Source: Novakomyces olei (Eukaryota; Ascomycota; Novakomycetes; Novakomycetales; Novakomycetaceae). Taken from it: DNA of 64,000 bases. The stretch is taken from NCBI GenBank assembly GCA_016906335.1, contig JADEYG010000003.1, forward strand, positions 806,001-870,000. Reading direction: 5' to 3'. Under the pieces are notes generated by a model, which saw only the letters and a list, made by a program, of their open reading frames with translations, had not been told where the DNA came from and ran no database searches. Numbering within the stretch: the stretch's first letter is position 1; the number at the start of each line of letters is the position of its first letter. Shown here in pieces: positions 1 to 11,254 of the stretch. A program made the position numbers and the translations under genes.

Positions 1-724
1 ATTGCCTTTTAAAAGGTCAGTTTATTTAATTCGTAAGTCAAGTGTGCCATTACCATTCCAGCGTCAAGCTTTCCCACTTTGAATTGCACTTTAGTCGCCA
101 TTTTGAGCGGCTTTGCCTTTGGTTTTTGCCCAGCGCCGACTGCTCAAAGTTGTGGGTGTTGTGTACGTGTACGCTAATCAAGTCAATATTGACTGTGACT
201 TGTGTATGACTTATTGACTTTAATATAGCATGTCCTGCGAATATATTTAGTGATGTTATTCCAGTTGGCCGTGCACTATATAAATAATATCGGCCCCACA
301 ATGAATAGTTCTGTCTATTGGAACAAAGAATATGAACGAGGAACAGGTGGAAACGGTCGAGGCGACTGCCATCAGTAAAACCTGCAATTTACCCTACAAT
401 ACTAGTGTAAAATAGTACTCTAATTGTTGAAGCCAGAGGTATACTTTGCACGAGCAAATACACGTAAAGTGCGGGAAAGACTGAGAATTTTCAATATTCA
501 AAAACAGACTCCATTTAATCATTAAAGCTGCCGCTCTTAGATGCAATATTCAGTACATAGATCCATAATATACTCGACTATTTAACACGCTACGCACGCA
601 CAATATGAAATTGCATAGAGTTTCGAGCAAAAGCCCTCGCTCGTCTATATTAAACTTCACATTCTTTGTAGAAAATGTGTCGGGTATCACATAACAATAA
701 GTCTGAGCCTGCCCTTTTCAGCGT
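1..724. other. Left edge, no gene supported
   Basis: This AT-rich stretch lies downstream of the RTF2 stop. An 83-codon open frame on the minus strand (50-301) has no recognisable domain and no supporting splice structure, so I do not call it a gene. I see no RNA gene or long repeat. Confidence 0.5.
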
Positions 725-1647
725 TCAACCAGTACAGCTGCTAGTTATTGACTTTTGACGCTTCCCTGACTCACTGCTGCTGGTATACAGACTTTTGACT
801 GCCTCGCTTAACGGCCGCTTATTGCGACTCGACATCTCGTCTTTAACACCCTGAGTCACACGTGCGACGCGCGAATTCTCGTTGACCTCCTGTCGTTCTT
901 TTGTCCCGGAATCAGTCGTACGTGCCTTTTTACGTTTCCGTGCTTGCAATGTGTGCGTTAACCCATGTGAGCGTAAATATTCCCTCCGTTCAGCTAATCG
1001 GCGCACATCGTTGGGCTGTGTTGGGTTGATTGGAATAATATCGCGCTGATCGTACTCCTTGCTGCACTATCCATGGTGATTAGTATCGCAAGTGAAGATC
1101 TGAAATAAAACAATAAATTAATAAATTAATACAGTAATACAGTAATAGAGCAACCAAAAAATAGATCAATCATACGATTATGCAGCCGTCCTGCTTTACA
1201 TTATCGAGTGCAGCACGATCCATAGCGTGGCCACACGGAACGATGTATACAAAGTGCGAAGTTTCATTCATTTCGCGCATAGTCACAGGACACGCAAACA
1301 GCCGGTACTCTGAGTCTGGCGGAGTGACATCATGTAACTTGAGCTCCTGCACATCTTTAAGCGACTGGATATGCTCCGCACGAGACTCGCCACCCTCTGA
1401 TCGTCCCAGAATATGCTGTAAAACAGCTTCTTTATTGTATAATCGGCCGTACGCGCACGACACTATCGGCGGCTCCAGCTTTTGTCCAGACAGGGTACAC
1501 GAATTCCACGCCTCGTGTGCCGCTGAAAGCTGCGCTTCACGGTCCGCAGTTTTACGTTGCGCAGTCTGAACTACTTCAGAGCGCCTCGGGATCGAACCCC
1601 CGTCGTTTCCTGCGCATTAGTTTAGACGATGTATTGATCATACCCAT
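725..1647 (-). CDS. RTF2: Replication termination factor 2 (Rtf2 family)
   Basis: Rtf2 proteins are nuclear, RING-like proteins that act at stalled replication forks; in fission yeast Rtf2 supports site-specific fork arrest at RTS1. Exons read 1647-1644, 1609-1176 and 1066-725 (259 aa). The first exon is only ATGG; joined to exon 2 it gives MGNDGGSIPRRSEVV, the hallmark Rtf2 amino terminus, which is why I accept the 4-nt exon. Further family signatures follow: PIVSCAYGRLYNKEAV, HIQSLKDVQEL, CPVTMREMN, and a second zinc-binding half CIICSKEYDQRDIIPINPT that is only formed when the 1175-1067 intron is removed. The tail is basic and Lys/Arg-rich. Introns are 34 and 109 nt with GTATGA donors. The gene is head-to-head with SPT20. 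Start and exons are well supported by family resemblance. Confidence 0.9.
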
Positions 1648-1959
1648 TGCGAGTAGGAGTTTAGTGGTCGATAGCTTTGCTATTTTTTAGCTATTTAATC
1701 TATATTTTAGCTATTTTTCAGACTGCATTAATTCACATAATATATTCATATAATAATTATATTCATATAATAATTATATTCATATAATAATTATAATCAT
1801 GTATTATTACCAAATAAATATGCTATAATACATTGATTTAAATGAATCGATCAGACAGCCAAACATGTGCGCACGAGTCAACACTATGAACTCGACAGGA
1901 CGCCGCTTTTTTTAACCCTAAAAGCAGTAGAGTAAACGTCGGTACAGCGCCGAGCGGCA
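1648..1959. promoter_or_regulatory. Shared RTF2/SPT20 divergent promoter
   Basis: This 312-bp AT-rich spacer lies between two divergent starts. It contains about three and a half copies of a 17-bp unit, TATTCATATAATAATTA, at 1738-1797. No specific factor site is recognised. Confidence 0.5.
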
Positions 1960-4192
1960 ATGTCCACATCAGTCGGTGTTGCGCGCAAAACTGCGCCGGT
2001 TACTCGGGGCGCAGCAGACGCAGCAGCAGCTGCTGCTGCTTCTACTACTACAAAGCGCCGAGATAGTACCAATTCTGTTGAAGTCACAAAAGAGCCCGAG
2101 GCGCCGCCTGTGAGACTCGCACGGACCACGAGCGAAATTTTGGAAAAGTTCAAAAACGTTCCCGCGTCGATTGTGATTCATCTTCACCCTACACATTTTC
2201 GATTTGAGCAGCAGGATAGCGTGTTCCAGTTCAATGGGCCCATGAGGGTAAGATTTCCACCTCTTTGCCATTTACTTTTCTTTTGCTCTTTACAATTTAA
2301 ACTTTTGAATGCAGGTTTGCAAGACTAGTGTGGTATTGCTTCACCCTTCGTTTACTTTAATGGCCGTGTCTTTGCAATAACCACTCTCCCGTCAGTTTTC
2401 AATATTAAATTCATGTTATTTTATTCTGTTTGTTTCTGGGTTTCATTAACCACAGGTCATTCTCGAGGCTTTACGGACCGAGACAATCCCCGCTGATATC
2501 GTAGAAGTATTACATATGGCAAAAATTGAGTTCTACGAAGGATGCTTAATCGTAGAGGTGCACGATCACAGACCACGACCAGCAGAGAGACAGCAGATAT
2601 CGCAATCGCTAAATGCCGGCATTAAGAGTGATTCTGCTAGCACAAACACGGGCGCTGGCGTTGGTAACCGCGTCGATACTGATATGAGCGACAAATCAAT
2701 GTTTACATTGAAGCCGAGCATGGCACAGACAGGAACCGTACCAAACCGCGTTTTCCGTACAGTATTAAAGCCGACACAGGAATCTTTATGGCAGGATTTG
2801 TGTATCCATAGCGAAACACAAATGGGCCGGGTTCCAGATGCAATGGCTCTCCAGTTAGAAGGCGAGATTCTAATTGCCACGGAACCGCACCTCGTCCTGG
2901 ACGTAGTAGATCATCCAGTTGCCACAGGCCGAATAATTCAGTACTTGGGCGATGCTTCTCCGGCTACAGCAATGAAACGCAAACGTGCTCATGGACAAAA
3001 GCCTCGTACTGCCGCAGAAGCAGAGAGTTGGGCAGAAGAAGAGCGTATTATGCTCATGATGGACGAAAGACAGGGGAAGCCGCCCTTTCAGCCGAGTTTC
3101 TCCAAGCTTGCCTATGTCGAACAGTTGCGAAGGAAACTGGCAGTGCAGCAGCAGCAAAAGGAACAGCAACAGAGACAGCAGCAACAGCAGTTTCAACAAA
3201 GACAACAGCAATTACAACAGCAACAATTGCTGCAACAGCAGCAACTACAAAAGCAACAGCAACAGCAGCAACAACAACAGCAAAATCCCACTCAGGCCAA
3301 ACCGGCAAGAGGAAAGAAACAGCAGCAGCCGTCTTTTTCTGCACAGCAACAGCAAATGCTCATGTTACAACAGCAATTACAGCAACAGCAACTACAGCAA
3401 CAGCAGTTACAGCTGCAGCAACAGCAACAGCAACAGTTGCAGCAACAGCAAATACGAATACAAGCGTCTCCGCAACCCAAATCGTCCCCCCAATCTCCTT
3501 CCCTCATTAACCCTGACCCTAACTCAAACTTTAACCCTAACTTTAATATCAACCCTAACCCTAATGGTCAATTGAGTCGACCAGGAGTAGGGCAAATGTC
3601 GCCACAGCAGCAACAGCAGATATTACAGCAAAGGCGGAGAGCAGTCTCTGGCGCGACGCCAGGCAGTGGAGTTTTTGGAGCATCTCCACAGGCAGCAGCG
3701 GCTAATTCCCCATCGCCCTTAGCTAACAATGCCCAGACAAGAGGATCGCCAAATGTACGTGCAAACGCAGAGCTGCTAAAGGCCAGACAGCATGCTATTT
3801 ACTTGCATCAGTATGCCTCACAGTTAAAGGCTTCCGGTATGACTCCTGCTCAAGTAACAGAGGCAGTGAGTAAGCATGCAAAGGAAAAAGGTATGGATTT
3901 ACAAATGGTTACAAACGTGGCAAGGTCCCTACATATGAGACAGCAACAACAGTTGCACCAGCAGCAAATGCACCAGCAGCAAATGCAAATGCAAATGAAT
4001 CAACCTGCTCAGTCTCAAATGCCGCCTCAACTGCCGCCTCAAATGACGACTCAAATGCCGCCTCAAATGACGACTCAAATGCCACCTCAAATGCATGCTC
4101 AAATGCAACAATACCAAGAGCAGCTGAAGCGACGGCAGCAGCAGCTACAGCAAATGCAAAAACGGCAATTACAAAACAAACAAAATCAGTGA
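1960..4192 (+). CDS. SPT20: SAGA complex subunit Spt20
   Basis: Spt20 is a scaffold of the SAGA histone acetyltransferase coactivator and acts in the nucleus with TBP-delivering subunits. Exons are 1960-2247 and 2456-4192 (674 aa); the 208-nt intron has a GTAAGA donor and CACAG acceptor and keeps phase 0. Exon 1 ends in ILEKFKNVPASIVIHLHPTH and the conserved Spt20 signature FYEGCLIVEVHDHR follows in exon 2, with VATGRIIQYLGDA further on. The second half is dominated by glutamine tracts (about 3150-3480 and 3600-4180), typical of fungal Spt20. A short stretch at 3507-3566 is built of CCCTAA-like units and encodes Asn-Pro repeats. Confidence is high for the family. The start is the first ATG in frame, so an upstream start is not excluded. 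Confidence 0.92.
2020..2039. repeat. Perfect 20-bp CAG/CTG palindrome in SPT20 exon 1
   Basis: GCAGCAGCAG is followed directly by its reverse complement. It encodes part of an alanine tract and could form a hairpin. Confidence 0.8.
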
Positions 4193-4702
4193 ATGGAGGG
4201 ACGCGGGATCATTGTCTATAGTCGAACATGTTGTGTATAGAATAGTATTGTGGATACTTTTGCAATAGAACAAGAGTCTAGGTTCGTAGGCTTAGTGCTG
4301 TCCAGATGGAGCTGATCTGTTTAATTAAGCATAAAAGTACGCTTTACTAGGCACTTTATTAATTTTTAAAATATCTATTTTTACGATCCAAATGTTGAAT
4401 TTATCAATAGATTTTATTAGTCTTGTTTTCATTAGTCTTGTTTTCATTAGTCTTGTTTTCATTAGTATTTTCATTAGTCTTATTTCATTAGTCTTGTTTT
4501 CATTAGTATTTTCATTAGTCTTATTTCATTAGTATTAGTATTAACATTAGCATTAGCATTAGATTTATTCTAATTTTTATTTCAATTAAATACTGATCAC
4601 AAATCTAGTTTTGCTAGTGTCCATTTCTAAACATCATTCTATAATTCAATTTTCATGCTATACTAATGCCGCACCCCACGTACTCGTCCCACTTCTTCCT
4701 CC
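4193..4702. repeat. Convergent 3' spacer with ATTAGTCTTG minisatellite
   Basis: The spacer separates the ends of SPT20 and UTP13. From about 4411 to 4560 it carries imperfect copies of a 15-bp unit, TTTTCATTAGTCTTG, decaying into shorter CATTAG units. No gene is seen. Confidence 0.75.
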
Positions 4703-6451
4703 TCAGATTTGGTTGCCCATTTCCTCGTCGCCTACTTGTCCCATATCCTGCACAATGTACTCCAAAACCCAGCTCTCCTGTTTCAAACCGGCCAAGCGGT
4801 CAAAGTGCCGTTCCGAGTACGCGGCCAATGCGTCCACAATCTCCCGTATTCCCGGTATTGCGATCAAAACTTGTGGCGAGTAGGCCGACAGTACTGTGCG
4901 CAGAACTGCCTGAGCAACGGGAAAAGTACGCACATTCGTGTTCCAGTCACGTACACGTCGCAGCAGTACAAGCAGCTGTGGCGGAGAAAGGCTTTGCAGC
5001 ACCTCCTCTACCAGCACCCTTTGGCCCTGTGCTTTACCCTGTGCTTTACCCTGTGCTTTACCCCTACCTTGAGCTTCTGGCTCTTTGCTTTCATCGTCAG
5101 AGTAAACGTGCTTGAGCAGCCTCAGCAGTCGCTGAGGCTGGTCGAGCTGCAGAGCCAGAACGATAGCATTCCGCCAGTCATGGGCCTGGACGTAATTGTC
5201 CAGAGCCTGCTCAGTCTCCACCTTTGTCTTGCGGGCAGCTGCCTCTGCCTCCCGTGTCTCCAGCGTTGTATCCCGCCATAGATTAACTATCCCATCGGCA
5301 CCACCCGTGCCTATCTCTGACCCGTCCTGCCGGACAGCCAGGGCCCATACACGATCGTCGTGGCCGTCTAGTGTGGCCACACACTCGCCCGAGGCCAGGC
5401 TCCATACTTTGGCTAACCCGTCAGACGCACTCGACACGATCTGTGAGCTGGCAGACAGGAATTGCACATTCAGCACAGAGTTTGTATGGCCCTCAAGGGT
5501 GCGCAGGCAGGTATAGTCCTGCAGAGACCATACCCGGACCGTCGAGTCCCCACCCGCTGAGGCCAGCAGCCGGGTATCGGAGGCAAATCGGACCGACCAG
5601 ACTCCGCGCCGATGGCCCCGGCAAACACCGACAACTTGGCCCTCGTACGAGTCCCAGAGTTTTATTGTCTTGTCCTGACTGGCTGTTGCCAAAAGCGCAT
5701 CGTTAGGAGCAACATCAACCGCATTTATCTCCCGATCATGAGCTTTACGTGTCCACAGGGCAGATTTGCTGGTGGCCGACCATTTCTTTACTGTTCCGTC
5801 TTGAGCAGCGCTCACTATGAAATTGGGGAGATTGCCTTTATTTTCGGGAGGCGTACGTGAAAGTGCTGTCGCTACTACACTGCCAGTATGGCCAGTGTGA
5901 GTAGACAGGCACTGCAGAGAATTGTCAGTATACTGCCAGAGCCTTACACTGTTGTCTTTGGCCCCAGTCGCTATATAGCGGCCGTCCGTGTCGAGACAGA
6001 GGATCGTGTCTGTGTGCGCTTGGCCTGTGGCCAGCGTCCTGTTCGTACGGGAGATTATTGTAAGCGTCTCTGAGTTGCAGGCGAGCGCTAATGCTGGCTC
6101 ACTTGCACTGCCCACAAAGGCGAGATCGATTACTTCCTCATAGATACCACACTGCCTTGAAAGAAGGGCCAATTCTGGCGAGGCAGTCGAAATTTGTACC
6201 AGAAAATGGTCTGACTGTGCTACAAGTAACAAATCCAGTGGGGGGGAGTATTGCATGTCCATTATAGACACCTGGCCGGTCGGGGGGGTTGGGGGGGTGG
6301 GGGTCAGCGGCTCGCCATCTACGGACCAGAGTCGCGCCTGATTCAGTTCGCCACCTGTGTATATAATTTCACGTCCCAGTTGGGGGCGTAGGAAACCGCA
6401 CGCCTCTATTGTCTTTTATTAGTCCGAGATAATAAACTAAACAAATATGAA

Positions 6452-6526
<75 letters not shown>

Positions 6527-7316
6527 ATTAAATAAAATCCATTTTTTATCGTTTTATCCAATTGTTTCAAATACCTCGTTCACCAGAATCGTTTCCACAA
6601 GTTTAGCTTCCTTTTGTTGAACGTCCCAAACACAAACGACTTTATCTCTTGCGCCGGTAATGAGCAGGCTCCCGTCAGAGGAGAAATCAAGCCCGCGGAC
6701 CGTGCTCGTATGGTTTTCGAGCACGGCTAAAGACTTTCGTGTGACCAGATCCCACAGCCGAACTCGGCCGTCATCGGCTCCAGTAGCAAGTCGCCAGCTA
6801 GAAGCCTCTCCGTAGAACTGCAGCGCAGTTACGATACCGCCATGACCCTTAAACTGATGGGTCATATGGCCTTTCCGCAGGTCCCATACTTTAACACTGC
6901 CTTCAGCTCCACCAGTAGCAACTAGGGTTCCTGTTTTATCACATTTAACGGTTATTATTGGCGCCTCATGAGCGCGTACAGAGTGGACACGACGGCCGTC
7001 AGGAAGCGAATATACACGCATCATCAAACTGCGTGAGCAAGTAATAAGGAAACTGCCGTCGGGGGACAGCGCAATGCAGGTCAGCGGCTCCGTGTCACCC
7101 GCTATCCGCGCAATTTGCTGGCCCGTCTCGTAATGCTGCACTATAGCTTCGCTATCTAGTACCGTCGCCATGAATCCATTGTCGGCCAAGGCAACGCCGC
7201 CGCCTCCATAGAAGGGCTCAATACGGTGATCAAGCGCATAACTATAAGAAAATTAGTGCTTTACTAATAATATTTTGCAGTGCTTACCTTGTGCGCTCTG
7301 TCGCAACCGACGGCAT
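4703..7316 (-). CDS. UTP13: U3 snoRNP WD40 protein Utp13
   Basis: Utp13 is a tandem WD40 subunit of the UtpB part of the small-subunit processome and is needed for 18S pre-rRNA cleavage in the nucleolus. Exons are 7316-7288, 7241-6575 and 6403-4703 (798 aa, close to the yeast protein). The start MPSVATER leads into YALDHRIEPFYGGGGVALA, the usual Utp13 opening. WD repeats run through both halves (for example GSVKVWDLRKGH, DGRVRLWDLVTRK, DNSVRLWQY, DKTIKLWDS, DSTVRVWSL). The carboxyl end (VRDWNTNVRTFPVAQAVLRT) is the helical Utp13 domain. Intron 2 holds a long TTTA repeat and its acceptor is a little ambiguous (TAG or TAGAG; the latter keeps frame). A six-residue run of Lys-Ala-Gln-Gly-type repeats sits near 5030-5060. 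Confidence 0.9.
6449..6528. repeat. (AAAT)n microsatellite in UTP13 intron 2
   Basis: About 80 bp of nearly pure ATAA units (TTTA on the sense strand of UTP13) lie inside a 171-nt intron. Confidence 0.9.
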
Positions 7317-7965
7317 TTTGCAGAAATGTTTTTGCTCTCAATATTTATTTTATTTTTTATTTGATAATTTATTATTTGATAATTTATTATTTGATAATTT
7401 ATTATTTGATAATTTATTATTTGATAATTTATTATTTGATAGTTTATTAATTGATAATTTATTCTATTTGATAATTTATTCTATTTGATAATTTATTCTG
7501 TTTGATAATGAATTATTTAATCATAATTCATTAATCATAATTTATTAATCATTATTTTATACAGCGTATATTTTGGGACATTTAATTATTAGATTTGCCG
7601 TGTGCACAAAGTATGCATCCAAGTATGAAATACTCAAACTGTCTGCAGTAGCTTTGTACGTCTATCTAAATGTTGGTTTTGCAGAGCGACTAGCGTCTTT
7701 TTTTTTTGTTGTTTTCTTTTAATTTACTCGCTTGTTTTCGCTTGATTTACTCGCCTGATTTACTCGCTTCCTATTCCACTATCCACAAATGAAATAACTT
7801 GTTTCGCGTATTTTTCGTATTTTTTGCGACAGTATTATAATTAATTAATTAATTATTTCTTTCCTTCTTCCACGACTGTCACACTGCCCAATATTACATA
7901 AAAAGCGCACTATATCGTCCCGACCAGTCAAAAGAGCGCAATTACAGGCGCCATACTGACCAAAA
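7317..7965. promoter_or_regulatory. UTP13/ETFDH divergent spacer with TTTGATAATTTATTA repeats
   Basis: A 649-bp AT-rich spacer separates two divergent starts. About ten copies of a 15-bp unit, TTTGATAATTTATTA, fill 7360-7510; each carries a GATAA core, but the regular spacing suggests a minisatellite rather than a designed promoter. No gene is seen. Confidence 0.6.
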
Positions 7966-9992
7966 ATGCGGCTGCTCTCGATGGCAATAGCGGCAGCCGC
8001 TCATCGGCAGCCGCTGTGCATACACGCGGCCCGTGCAGCGGCACCATCATTTTCAGCGCCCTTTTCGGCGCGGCAGTTTTCAGGGCAGACGGATCGGCAG
8101 TCGATCCCGAGGGAGCAGGATACAGTGGACGTGTGTATCGTAGGCGGCGGCCCGGCCGGCCTTAGTGCCGCTATCCGGCTGCGGCAGCTGGCGCAGGCAG
8201 CTGGCAATGACGATTTCCGAGTACTGGTGCTGGAAAAAGGCCCGGAAATAGGGTCACATATACTATCAGGAGCCGTAGTAGAGCCAAGGGCACTCGATGA
8301 ACTGCTGCCAGACTGGCGCAACGATCCGCCAACGGCAACAACGGCCGCTGGTGCGGAGTATATGCGCTTTCTCACGCCAACAAGGTCTGTCCCTCTCCCA
8401 ATGCCTCCGCAAATGCATAATGCGGGGAACTATATAATGTCGCTGTCAAATATGACGAAATGGCTGGCTGAGCGAGCAGAGGCGTTGGGGGTAGAAGTTT
8501 ACCCCGGATTTGCAGGTGCTGAGGTGCTGTATGACGAGCATAGTGGTGCTGTTGTGGGAGTAGCCACTGGCGATGCTGGTGTGGCTCGCAATGGAGAGCT
8601 CAAGGACTCGTTTGAAAGGGGTATGGCTTTTAATGCCCGTGCTACACTGTTTGCAGAGGGCGCCCACGGCTCTCTGAGCAAACAGCTGATACGCAAATTC
8701 CAGTTACGAAAGGGCCGCAGCCCACAGACGTACGGGATCGGGCTAAAAGAAGTGTGGGAGGTACCGGCGGAGCAGTGGGTCCAAGGCCAGATTCACCATT
8801 CGCTCGGATACCCGCTCGATAACGAGACGTATGGCGGTGGCTTTATGTACCATTTTGGCAGCAACTTGGTCAGCATTGGTATCGTGCTCGGCCTCGACTA
8901 TGCCAATCCCTATATCAATCCGTACATGGAGTTCCAGCGTATGAAACATCACCCCATGTACGAACAGGTCTTACGTGGAGGACGCTGTTTGGTGTACGGG
9001 GCCCGTGCCCTTAATGAAGGCGGCTGGCAGTCTATTCCACGGCTCTCTGTTCCGGGGGCCGCTCTTATTGGGTGCTCTGCGGGGTTCTTGAACGTTCCCA
9101 AGATCAAGGGCACACATACCGCTATGAAGTCGGGTATCATTGCTGCAGAGACTATAATGGAAGCCATTGCAGACCAGCAGTCGGACACTGAGCCCCTCAA
9201 CTTGGAAAAGTACGAGCCGAGATTACGCGAATCATGGGTGGGCAAAGAGCTGTGGGAGGTCAGAAACTGTAGGCCCTCTTTCCATAATCCATTGGGCAAT
9301 GTTGGCGGTATTCTTTACTCTGGCGTGGACACGCTCCTTCTTAAAGGTCGGCTGCCCTGGACATTACAGCACAATCAAACTGACGCTGCTTCCACGGGTC
9401 CAGCCGCCCAGTACCGACCCATCGATTACCCTAAACCTGACGGTGAAATCTCTTTTGATATTTTGACCAGCGTTTCCCGCACTGGCACTATGCACGATGA
9501 AGACGAGCCTGTTCATTTGGTGGATACGAAACCGACACAGCGTCAAAGCTCGTATGCAAAATACAAGGGAGTCGAATCACGGTTCTGCCCGGCTGCCGTT
9601 TATGAATGGGTTGATGACAGTACTACGGCAACGGGGAAACGGTTCCAAATTAATTCGCAAAATTGTATTCACTGCAAGGTATACCGAGATTTGCATTTAA
9701 AAAGAAAAACTAACGCAATAGACTTGTGATATCAAGGATCCTCTGCAAAACATTAACTGGACCGTCCCACAAGGCGGTGAAGGGCCCAGTAAGTCTTTTC
9801 TTGTTAATTTTTTTGATTTTTGTTTTATATTTTATATCATGCATCTTTATGGTTTCATACTCTTTCTGCGTGCATTCTATATTGTAAAACTATTTTGGTT
9901 TATTTTCTATTTTCTTTACAAAAAGCACGCTATCCTTTTAGCCAAGCTTTCTTGCTCCTTGTCGCTAACTTGCAGAATATTCGATGACATAG
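7966..9992 (+). CDS. CIR2: Electron transfer flavoprotein-ubiquinone oxidoreductase
   Basis: This mitochondrial inner-membrane enzyme passes electrons from ETF, fed by fatty-acid and amino-acid dehydrogenases, to ubiquinone using FAD and one 4Fe-4S cluster. Exons are 7966-9678, 9722-9788 and 9976-9992 (598 aa). The Arg/Ala-rich, Ser-containing start resembles a mitochondrial presequence. The FAD site is [18 protein letters not shown] near residue 50. The cluster ligands sit at the end: [11 protein letters not shown], then NCIHCKTCDIKD, which is formed only by splicing out the 43-nt intron 1. The last exon is 17 nt and gives GPKYSMT, matching the short conserved tail of the family. Sequence and length agree with the eukaryotic family throughout. 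Confidence 0.95.
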
Positions 9993-10178
9993 TTTTGGTG
10001 ATGCATAGTTTGCCTCATGTGTATATTGTGGACTAATCGTTTACAAATGTTGATAGCAGGAGACAGCGTAATGATGTGGCATATGGCATATGACCAAATG
10101 AATGATGTATAAGCATTCAATAATTGCATAATCGTAGATGTAATAGTGAAATGACTCTCCAACGATACCGACTGTGAT

Positions 10179-10514
<336 letters not shown>

Positions 10515-11254
10515 TTTCTGTAAACCCCAGAAAACCCGGACAAAAGTCTGGCTGCAAAAGTATTATCATAACAGTATGCAGGAGTATGTATTGTGATTAT
10601 TATTAGAGAACATCCTTTTAATTAACCAAGGCGGCGACGGACAAAAAGCCGATAATTTGACTTGGCGGCCTCCGAAAATTTGGACGAGCTTAAAGTCTCG
10701 CGAGCAGTAATCAACCAGAGCTGCCAAGGCCTCGTTGATTTATCATACTGCAGTGTCTTTGGATGTGAGCTCCTGCTGAAGTTTCATCGTGTGCTCTTTA
10801 AACGATCAAAGACCGGTTTTCAAGACTAGCAGTGTTGATTTGAAGGTAAAGTGCTGCAGCGCTTTGATCGGCAGTCAGAGCCGTCTACTGCTTTTCTCTT
10901 GGAGTTTTTTGCTCAAATACAAGTAACGAAAGCGAGAGGGCCACTAATTCTTAGTCTGAATAGTACTCGCTGGACCGAGGGCTCTCCTTGAGCAGCCTCA
11001 CAGTTTTTACATACAAATTTGCTGGAGTGGCAGTTTCAAAACGAGGCAGCTGCATTTACTGGGCAGTTTTGCGCAGGCGGCAGGCGCAGAGCGGCAGAAC
11101 AAAGGCGCCGCTCATAATTTGCTGCCAGCGAGCAGCACTTGACCGGAATAGCCGCTGAGCGAGAGTTATTGTTTGATTCGCTCTATCGAGATCATATTGT
11201 CGGGTCTCTGTGATCCGTATTCGAGTAAAAGAAACCAAAAATTCAGACAACAAT
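10515..11254 (+). other. NST1 upstream region, no gene seen
   Basis: This 740-bp stretch is less AT-rich than other spacers and contains no long open frame with family resemblance. It may be NST1 promoter and 5' leader. I looked for C/D-box, tRNA and snRNA landmarks and recognised none. Confidence 0.4.

Noticed and set aside
50-301. 83-codon minus-strand frame with basic end
   Set aside because: It resembles no known ribosomal or other small protein, and no splice or promoter signal supports it.
1585-1612. tRNA-like T-arm (GGTTCGATCCC) on the minus strand
   Set aside because: It lies inside conserved RTF2 coding sequence (GGSIPRR), and no acceptor stem, D arm or anticodon arm surrounds it.
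6404-6574. Idea that the UTP13 and FCP1 introns, both 171 nt with TTTA repeats, are copies of one introner element
   Set aside because: Outside the repeat their ends share no similarity; the equal length looks like coincidence.
7360-7510. GATAA repeats before the ETF-QO gene as a regulatory GATA cluster
   Set aside because: They are exact copies within a 15-bp minisatellite, so repeat expansion explains them better.
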